Assembly: GCA_965232975.1 (NCBI GenBank)
Contig: CBDDRG010000276.1
Coordinates: 1 to 21,042 of the forward strand
Reading direction: 5' to 3'
DNA: 21,042 bases
DNA from: CBDDRG01 sp965232975
GTDB lineage: Bacteria > Pseudomonadota > Gammaproteobacteria > Pseudomonadales > Porticoccaceae
Position 1 is the first letter of the stretch. Each line of letters starts with the position of its first letter. The position numbers and the translations under genes are program-made. A model generated the notes under the pieces. It was not told the DNA's origin and made no database searches. It worked only from the letters and a program-made list of their open reading frames with translations. Shown in pieces: positions 16,441 through 21,042 of the stretch.

Positions 16441-17208
16441 TCAGGCACCGAGCAGGAAGCGCTCGCGGTGCCACTGCAAATAATGCCGGTGCTCGCTGGC
16501 CAACCAGCGCAGCATCATGTCCGGTTGGATGCCAAGGCAGTGCAGGTCGCCCTGGGATAGACGGGCGCTGGTCGGCAGATGCCCGGCATCGTCAAAGCTG
16601 ATCAGAAAACGGTCGAACAGCGCATCGAGATTGGCCACCAGCAGAAAGCCATTGAAGGCATCCAGCCGCTCGGCATCGTCGGCGCATTCCGCCCAGGGCT
16701 TGGCATGGCTGGCGCGCAGCGCTTCGGTCACGGTTGCGCCGGTCACCGCACAGGCACCGCCCCAGTAGGTCAGCAGCGCATCGCGATAACGATCCTGCCC
16801 CACCCGCTGGCGCACCAGGCGTTCGACTTCTGTGCCTCGGCTTTCGGTCGGCAAGTCTGCCAGTGCTTGCACGACGGCGGTGCGGTAATCCCGCACCGCC
16901 TGATTCGGCAGCGCCTGCGACAGGTTGGCCGCACGGCGCAGCAGTGCCGCCAGATCGGCCAGGTTAGGCACGCGGAACACGCCATCGCCGTCCGACCAGA
17001 GCTTGAAGCTGCGCAACAACTCCGGCACCAGCGCAGGCGAGGCGGGCTGGAAGCGCACCTCAAAGCCGCCGGCCAACGGCACCACTGCCGCACTGCTTCG
17101 GTGGCGCGCCGAGGCCAGCGTCACGGCATCGCCAGCCGCTGGCAAGACATGCTCGAAGCCATTGTCATGACCGGTTTTCTCGATGAGGGTGCGTTGTAGA
17201 GGGTTCAT
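16441..17208 (-). CDS. HNH endonuclease (HNH_2-like)
   Basis: A 255-residue protein with two parts. Residues 1-130 are an uncharacterised N-terminal region. Residues 140-210 carry an HNH nuclease of the PF13391 type: YWGGACAVTGATVTEALRAS, then HAKPW with His168, FNGFLLVANLDALFDRFLIS with Asn186 and Asp199, and SFDDAGHL. The conserved Cys153 is followed by only one matching position, so zinc binding is doubtful. Such domains are common in restriction and Septu-like systems and cleave DNA. Its ATG overlaps the RNA ligase stop (ATGA), so translation is coupled. The start is fixed by that overlap. Its target and whether it partners the RNA ligase are unknown. Confidence 0.85.
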   Translation of the reverse strand: MNPLQRTLIEKTGHDNGFEHVLPAAGDAVTLASARHRSSAAVVPLAGGFEVRFQPASPALVPELLRSFKLWSDGDGVFRVPNLADLAALLRRAANLSQALPNQAVRDYRTAVVQALADLPTESRGTEVERLVRQRVGQDRYRDALLTYWGGACAVTGATVTEALRASHAKPWAECADDAERLDAFNGFLLVANLDALFDRFLISFDDAGHLPTSARLSQGDLHCLGIQPDMMLRWLASEHRHYLQWHRERFLLGA

Positions 17209-17903
17209 TCCGAAACCCCGGATGAATATTCGAGCCTATTCCACTCTATTGCCCGCTTGCGCCAGTGGGTATCGATGGCCTGAGTGAAGTCATGCCGGAC
17301 CAGCTTGGCGCGGGCTTCGCACCACTCGGGCGATTCGCGACGAATTACCACGCCCTCCAGTGGGCCTTGGCGGTAATGGCTCGGTTTCGTGGCGACCAAC
17401 TGCCACAGTGCCGTCACTGTGGTCTTGCCTTGCAGCACTTGCGGTACCGTCACCAACCCCGCACGGCTTGCCAGTGCATTGCGGCGGGCACTGCTCCAGA
17501 AGTGGTCTGTGCTGCGGTCATACACATCAAAGAGCAGAAACCAGTCCGGCAGTGCGGGATAGTCCAGCGAATGGCGCGCGGCACACCACTCGCCAAAGAG
17601 GATCAGGTTGGGCGTGAGCACGGCACGTAGGCCATCAAAGTGTTGTGCCAACCAGGCTGGCAGACGGGCGAATTGACCGGCGTGGGGCTGCGCCAGATAT
17701 TGCCCCCGGTTCTGCGCACGCAGACCGCCATCCGGGGCGAGAGACAGGCCGACATTGGCGCCATCCAGCTTTTCCTCCACCACCACATCATCCGCCAGCA
17801 GGGCGGTCACCTCACGGGGCGACAACACCTTGTCATCGCGCGGCGAGCCTTCGCCCAGCCAGGCAAGATGCGGCGTGTGGGGAAAGCGGAAGAACTCGGT
17901 CAT
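17205..17903 (-). CDS. RNA ligase (T4 Rnl/PF09414 family)
   Basis: A 232-residue nucleotidyltransferase-fold ligase. All core motifs are present: motif I EKLDGANVG with the adenylated Lys45, NRGQYL (65-70) as motif Ia, LFGEW (102-106) as motif III, LLFDVYD (123-129) as IIIa, EGVVIR (183-188) as motif IV, and AKLVRHDF (199-206) as motif V. It should seal 5'-phosphate and 3'-hydroxyl RNA ends using ATP. It lacks a separate kinase/phosphatase domain, and none is encoded beside it, so cleaved ends of the cyclic-phosphate type would need other enzymes. It starts 3 bases after the PIN-gene stop and overlaps the HNH gene start. The PIN neighbour suggests a cut-and-seal relationship, which is inference. 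Confidence 0.88.
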   Translation of the reverse strand: MTEFFRFPHTPHLAWLGEGSPRDDKVLSPREVTALLADDVVVEEKLDGANVGLSLAPDGGLRAQNRGQYLAQPHAGQFARLPAWLAQHFDGLRAVLTPNLILFGEWCAARHSLDYPALPDWFLLFDVYDRSTDHFWSSARRNALASRAGLVTVPQVLQGKTTVTALWQLVATKPSHYRQGPLEGVVIRRESPEWCEARAKLVRHDFTQAIDTHWRKRAIEWNRLEYSSGVSE

Positions 17904-17906
17904 GGC

Positions 17907-18440
17907 TCAGTCCGGCAATGCAGGCAACGGCCTGTTGGGAAACTTATTGCCATAAAAGCCGCAAGCGTCCTCTGGGCACAAAAATTCGACACGAACACCC
18001 TTGGCGTGCAGGGCAGGCCACCAGTCCAACCATTTGCAATCTGCCGCTTGCCATACAGGCGGCTTATCGGGATGGGCATTGGCCACTGCCGCGAATTTGC
18101 GATCTGGCGCATCGAAGGCGGGTTCCAGCGCTGGATCGGGAAACTCAGCAAAACAATTTGCCGCAGTCTCTGTCAGCGACATCTGTTCCACCCGCTTTGC
18201 ACTCCCCGCCTCTCGCAATAACCATTTCAGGAATACATCGCCAACCCCTTTGGGTGGATTGAGGCTGGTTTTATGCTGGTATTCACCCAATATCCTGTAG
18301 CCATCGTCAATCACGGTTATGCCCGACTTTTGCATCGCCTGCAAACGCCGCACACATTCGAGCACGCAGTCCGCCGATACATCAGCGTGCTGTTCATTGG
18401 CCACCAACAAGACATTGGTATCAATTACTGCCAGCATCAT
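17907..18440 (-). CDS. PIN-like domain nuclease
   Basis: A 177-residue protein. MLAVIDTNVLLVAN gives the first PIN acidic residue (D7) in its usual first-strand setting. The other candidates are E53 (GYRILGEYQ), D113 (FDAPDRKFAAVANAH) and D134 (WQAADCKWLDWW), spaced as in metal-dependent PIN ribonucleases. The C-terminal 35 residues (GVRVEFLCPEDACGFYGNKF) are an extension I do not recognise. The start codon at 18440 overlaps the ATPase stop as ATGA; a second ATG follows at once. PIN nucleases usually cut RNA, often tRNA or mRNA, and many are toxins. The pair with an ATPase upstream and an RNA ligase 3 bases downstream is unusual. No antitoxin-like gene is seen. Confidence 0.78.
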   Translation of the reverse strand: MMLAVIDTNVLLVANEQHADVSADCVLECVRRLQAMQKSGITVIDDGYRILGEYQHKTSLNPPKGVGDVFLKWLLREAGSAKRVEQMSLTETAANCFAEFPDPALEPAFDAPDRKFAAVANAHPDKPPVWQAADCKWLDWWPALHAKGVRVEFLCPEDACGFYGNKFPNRPLPALPD

Positions 18441-18907
18441 TCGCCTGCTTCCTTGGCAAGTTCTTTCTTGCGTTGCATCGCCGCCAAGGTGCGCCCGGCA
18501 ATGTCGGCCATCTCATCGCCAAAGAAGTATTCCGGCCAGTTTTCGATCTCGCCAAACATGTTCAGGCGCAGCGGTTCCAGTTCGGTGGCGGAACCGGCGC
18601 GGCGGCAGAAGTAAACCGCGATATCTTCTGGTGCCACGGCACCTTCGGCGACGCGCCGTTGCAGGCGATTGAGAAAATGCTCGGAATGGCTTTCTACGAT
18701 CAGTTGAACATTCCGCTCCTTGCCATTCTCGCGGGCCTGGGTGGCCGAGATAAACACATCTGCCAGCTCGGCCTGCACCTGCGGATGCAAATGAATTTCT
18801 GGCTGCTCCATCCAGATGGTCGAATTCGGGGGGCAATAGAAAGCCTGAACCAGGGCCGGCAAGACCTGTGAGACACCAAAGCCGACATCGGTAATCCGCG
18901 ATGGCAC
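18437..18907 (-). pseudogene. C-terminal remnant of a DUF3696-type ABC/AAA ATPase (OLD-like)
   Basis: About 155 residues of an ATPase whose first half is missing. It contains the ABC-type signature region DVGFGVSQVLPALVQ, Walker B with D-loop MEQPEIHLHPQVQAELAD, the H-switch VESHSEHFLNRLQRRV, and the DUF3696 end LNMFGEIENWPEYFFGDEM. Walker A is absent, so it cannot bind ATP alone. Relatives are about 350-450 residues. The open frame reaches back only to a GTG at 18907, exactly where the upstream helicase sequence begins, in another frame. An AAGGCGG sequence before that GTG could still allow translation of the fragment. It overlaps the PIN gene start by 4 bases, implying that the two gene products were co-translated. 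Confidence 0.75.
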
Positions 18908-19478
18908 TGCGTTCCGCCTTGCTTTCCTGGCCGGTGTAGCGCTTCACGGTGAAGGGGCGAAGCTCTGGCGCATAGCCATGCAGAAACTTGTCGAGCTCTT
19001 CCAGTTGGCTGTTGGCCAGGGCGTTCATCGGATAGATGACGATGGCCCGGGTGCGTGCTTTGCCGTCGGATTGCTTGGCCTTGAGAATGCGGTCAATGAT
19101 CGGGATGAAGAAGGACAGGGACTTTCCCGACCCCGTGCCGGTCGTGACCACGTAGCTTTGACGTCCCTGACCTTTGGCCAGGGCTTCCATCTGGTGTTTG
19201 TAAAGGTGCAAGGGCTGTGGCGAACCTTCGGTTTTCCCGACCTGGAAAATGTCTGCGCAGGCAGAATCCAGGATGCCCTGCTCCACCAGTTGCTGCACCG
19301 TGCCCTGGCGTTGGTAGTTCGGGTTGATCTGCACCAGCGGCTCAGGCCAGTAGCGGCCTTGCGCGTATTGATATTCGACCTCGGCCTGGATATCGGGTGC
19401 GGCGATACGCACGAAGCTGCGGGAAAAGCTGCCATAGCGTTCGATGAGCTGGTCGCGGAATTGGAAAACGTTATCCAT
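18894..19478 (-). pseudogene. N-terminal remnant of a DUF1998-type DEAD/DEAH helicase
   Basis: The first ~195 residues of a very large helicase. FQFRDQLIERYGSFSRSFV, GRYWPEPLVQINPNY, HLYKHQMEAL (Q motif region), Walker A VTTGTGSGKSLSFFIPI (residues 111-127), YPMNALANSQLEELDKFL (motif Ia) and RYTGQESKAERSAI are all in order. Full-length relatives are commonly well over 1,000 residues and include helicases resembling Druantia DruE or DISARM DrmA. Homology stops before the DEAH box, at about 18894. The open frame continues for 120 more codons only because it reads the ATPase remnant out of frame. GAGGG lies 8 bases before the ATG, and the Fic gene ends 9 bases upstream, so the start is intact but the product would be inactive. 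Confidence 0.8.
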
Positions 19479-19487
19479 GGTGAGCCC

Positions 19488-20585
19488 TCACTGATCCATC
19501 TTGTAGCCAATCGCCAGAACCGTACTACCGGAGGTGCCTGCCGTGACGCGCTTCCACTTCGCCCCCCGCCCCTTGCCGGTCGATTCGATCAGTCCTTCTG
19601 ATTTCATCGCCCGCAGCACCAGCCGCACCATGTCCCGGCTCACGCCCGGGCAAGCTTCTTCAATCTCGGAAATCGAAAACGGCGGGGTGCGCCCCAGGAC
19701 TTCCGCGCGCACCCGGTCGCCTTTGCTGCCGCGGCCACGCTCGACGGTGCCGACACGCTCCTCGAACTCGCGGTAGGCGCGCAGCAGGGCCCCCCAGAAG
19801 TAATCGAGCCAGGGTTTGACGTCATGTTGCCCTTGATGCCAGCCCTGTGAGCTGGCTTCCAGCGTCTCGTAATAGCCCTCCTTGGTTTCCTCGAAGATGC
19901 GCTCCAGGCTGATGTAGCGACCCACGGCATGGTCGAAGTGGTAGAGCAGCAACAGGGTCAGCAAGCGGGACATGCGGCCGTTGCCGTCCGGGAAGGGGTG
20001 GATACACAGGAAGTCGAGCATCGCCAGCGGCACCAGCACCAGTGGGTCGGCCAGGTGCTGATCCAGTGCGGTGGCGTGGTGCCGGGTCAGATCGGCCATG
20101 GCCATCGGCGTCAAATGCGCGGCGACCGGCTGGAAGCGCAGCCGTGACCTGCCGTCCGGGTGGCGTTCGATGATGTCGTTGTTGGTAGCCTTCCAGCGCC
20201 CGCCGGCCTGCGGCAGGTAGCGATACAGCAGGGTGTGCAGTTGCAGCACCACGCCTTCGTTGAAGGGCATGTGTGCGGCCGACTCGTGAACCAACGCCAG
20301 GGCGTCGCGGTAGCCGGCGATCTCCTGTTCGGAGCGACTCTTTGGTGCTGCATTGCGGATGACCAGAGACTTCAGTCGCGAGGGCGCGACGACAACACCT
20401 TCCAGACGGTTGGACGACTCGGTGGATTCGACCACCGCGATCTGACGGAGGCCCTTGAGAGCTTCCGGAGACTGGGCGACGTAGAGCTGTTGCTTGCCCT
20501 GATACTCGCCCAATGCGCGCAGTGTGGCGGCCTGGGTACCATCGAAGCGAAGCGCGGTGAGGTACTCGGGGGTAAGCGAGTGCAT
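19488..20585 (-). CDS. Fic family protein (AMPylation/nucleotidyl transfer) with C-terminal winged helix
   Basis: A 365-residue Fic protein. The N-terminal region contains the auto-inhibitory motif ESTESSNRLEG (S58-NRL-E62-G63, the [ST]xxxE[GN] pattern of class II Fic proteins). The active-site loop HPFPDGNGRMSR (196-207) keeps the catalytic His and the phosphate-binding residues, so transfer of AMP or a related group to a protein target is expected. GRYISLERIFEETKEGYYE matches the C-terminal half of the Fic_N/Fic/DUF4172-like group. Residues ~290-365 look like a winged helix (GRTPPFSISEIEEACPGVSR), common in such proteins and possibly DNA-binding. It is the first gene of the island operon, 9 bases before the helicase remnant, under a recognisable promoter. 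Confidence 0.93.
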   Translation of the reverse strand: MHSLTPEYLTALRFDGTQAATLRALGEYQGKQQLYVAQSPEALKGLRQIAVVESTESSNRLEGVVVAPSRLKSLVIRNAAPKSRSEQEIAGYRDALALVHESAAHMPFNEGVVLQLHTLLYRYLPQAGGRWKATNNDIIERHPDGRSRLRFQPVAAHLTPMAMADLTRHHATALDQHLADPLVLVPLAMLDFLCIHPFPDGNGRMSRLLTLLLLYHFDHAVGRYISLERIFEETKEGYYETLEASSQGWHQGQHDVKPWLDYFWGALLRAYREFEERVGTVERGRGSKGDRVRAEVLGRTPPFSISEIEEACPGVSRDMVRLVLRAMKSEGLIESTGKGRGAKWKRVTAGTSGSTVLAIGYKMDQ

Positions 20586-20618
20586 GGAAATGTATGCTCA
20601 GGCTATCTGAATTGGGCA

Positions 20619-20647
20619 ATCATAGCCATTAAATAGGGTATTGTCTT
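20619..20647 (-). promoter_or_regulatory. Promoter of the accessory operon (upstream of fic)
   Basis: On the minus strand AAGACA (20647-20642) and TATGAT (20624-20619) are 17 bases apart, giving a leader of about 27 bases. Immediately upstream is an AT-rich patch with two CTTTTTAA copies (20645-20652 and 20657-20664, plus strand) about one helical turn apart. It could be an UP element or an operator for the Fic winged helix. Confidence 0.5.
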
Positions 20648-20664
20648 TTTAAATACCTTTTTAA

Positions 20665-20790
20665 GATCGTTCGGTTACCCCTATTTTCACGACCGATGGC
20701 CTTGCGGAGAGGGAGGTCGCCCTGTCTGGCAGGGTGCGACCACGTAAACCACGGCCTATAAAGGGCATTGGGGCACTGTCCTTCGAGAGT
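20665..20790. other. Non-coding stretch between the fic promoter and the regulator remnant
   Basis: No supported gene. A short CCCTG/CAGGG inverted repeat with loop TCTGG lies at about 20722-20736; it could be a weak terminator for the gene remnant to its right. Confidence 0.4.
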
Positions 20791-20895
20791 TCATGTGCGC
20801 ATAGACGTATCCAAGGCATCGAACTTGTCCGTCCAGAAGCGCTTCAGTCCGTCGACCCAACTCGCCAGCTCGTCGACGCCTTCCTTGTCGAGCTC
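20791..20895 (-). pseudogene. Possible C-terminal tail of an ArsR-type regulator, cut by the insertion sequence
   Basis: A 34-codon open stretch ends in TGA at 20791 and reads ELDKEGVDELASWVDGLKRF then WTDKFDALDTSMRT. The Trp/Leu spacing resembles the last helix of ArsR/SmtB-like regulators (a LxxWLxxxxxFWxxxLDALxxxL pattern). A TAG stop lies immediately upstream, 8 bases from the insertion-sequence end, so the rest of the gene is missing on this side. The assignment is weak. Confidence 0.3.
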
Positions 20896-20902
20896 CTAGA
20901 TC

Positions 20903-21042
20903 GGGGCTGTCCGATTTTTTGTGTGTGAGGCGGTTTGGTCTCTTTCCGCTTCAACCGGATTTTTTCATGAGCGAGCCCCTGTGAAGCGATCTTCGTAGAG
21001 TATCGCGAACTGGTTCATGGCGGCTTTCCAATCTCTCGTGAA
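20903..21042 (-). mobile_element. End of an IS256-family insertion sequence (runs off right edge)
   Basis: The likely terminal inverted repeat begins GGGGCTGTCCGATTTTTTGT at 20903, the style of IS256-family ends. The transposase C-terminus follows on the minus strand about 60 bases inside. The other end is outside the window, so the exact border and target duplication cannot be checked. Confidence 0.6.
20965..21042 (-). CDS. IS256-family (mutator-type) transposase, C-terminal 25 residues
   Basis: The partial frame reads FTRDWKAAMNQFAILYEDRF then TGARS and a stop. The WKxAxNQFAIxxxxR pattern is the usual end of mutator-type transposases. The DDE catalytic residues lie beyond the window edge. 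It is too short to judge whether the element is intact. Confidence 0.6.
   Translation of the reverse strand, partial: FTRDWKAAMNQFAILYEDRFTGARS

Noticed and set aside
18513..18893. Continuation of the helicase frame as a true helicase-other fusion protein
   Set aside because: The stretch is the ATPase remnant read in the wrong frame; its composition is Arg/Ala/Gly-rich without domain character, while the correct frame has clear Walker B and H-switch motifs.

Overview
The window looks like a GC-rich gammaproteobacterial chromosome. The evidence is the ribosomal/replication order rpsF-rpsR-(DUF2232 membrane gene)-rplI-dnaB, a periplasmic CreA gene, panC-panD, acs and a single-copy gltX. I cannot name a genus. 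Long shadow frames opposite the real genes fit high GC.

Housekeeping part, about 1-16323. At the left edge the start of a phosphotransferase (APH-fold) gene lies downstream of an F420/LLM-class oxidoreductase gene, both on the minus strand. A SAM methyltransferase (+) converges on gltX (-). Next come a lipoprotein of the bacterial transglutaminase-like cysteine peptidase family that has lost its catalytic Cys and His, a small unknown gene (-), a three-helix membrane protein (+) and a CaiB/BaiF CoA-transferase (+). The last ends at a strong hairpin that faces acs (-). Then, all on the minus strand in transcription order 14074 to 9192, come rpsF, rpsR, a DUF2232 membrane protein, rplI, dnaB, panC and panD. 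Upstream of rpsF are a good promoter and a leader hairpin. A tRNA-Arg(ACG) with its own promoter and terminator, then creA, follow on the plus strand. A MOP-type polysaccharide flippase gene (-) closes the ordinary part.

Accessory part, about 16331-21042. This is a compact minus-strand operon with the look of a defence or nucleic-acid-repair island. In transcription order it holds a Fic protein with complete active-site and auto-inhibitory motifs; the first ~195 residues of a large DUF1998-type DEAD/DEAH helicase; the last ~155 residues of a DUF3696-type ABC/AAA ATPase; an intact PIN-like nuclease; an intact RNA ligase; an intact HNH nuclease; and an ~18-residue stub of a DUF262 (GmrS-like) protein. 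The junctions are ATGA overlaps or a few bases. Two internal deletions are inferred: one joins helicase to ATPase out of frame near 18890-18905, the other truncates the DUF262 gene just before the flippase. The right edge is the end of an IS256-family insertion sequence sitting next to what may be the tail of an ArsR-type regulator gene.

The most interesting unit is the surviving PIN nuclease / RNA ligase / HNH nuclease core. It suggests an RNA cut-and-reseal module coupled to an ATPase and a Fic enzyme. That functional link is inference from gene order and motifs only.
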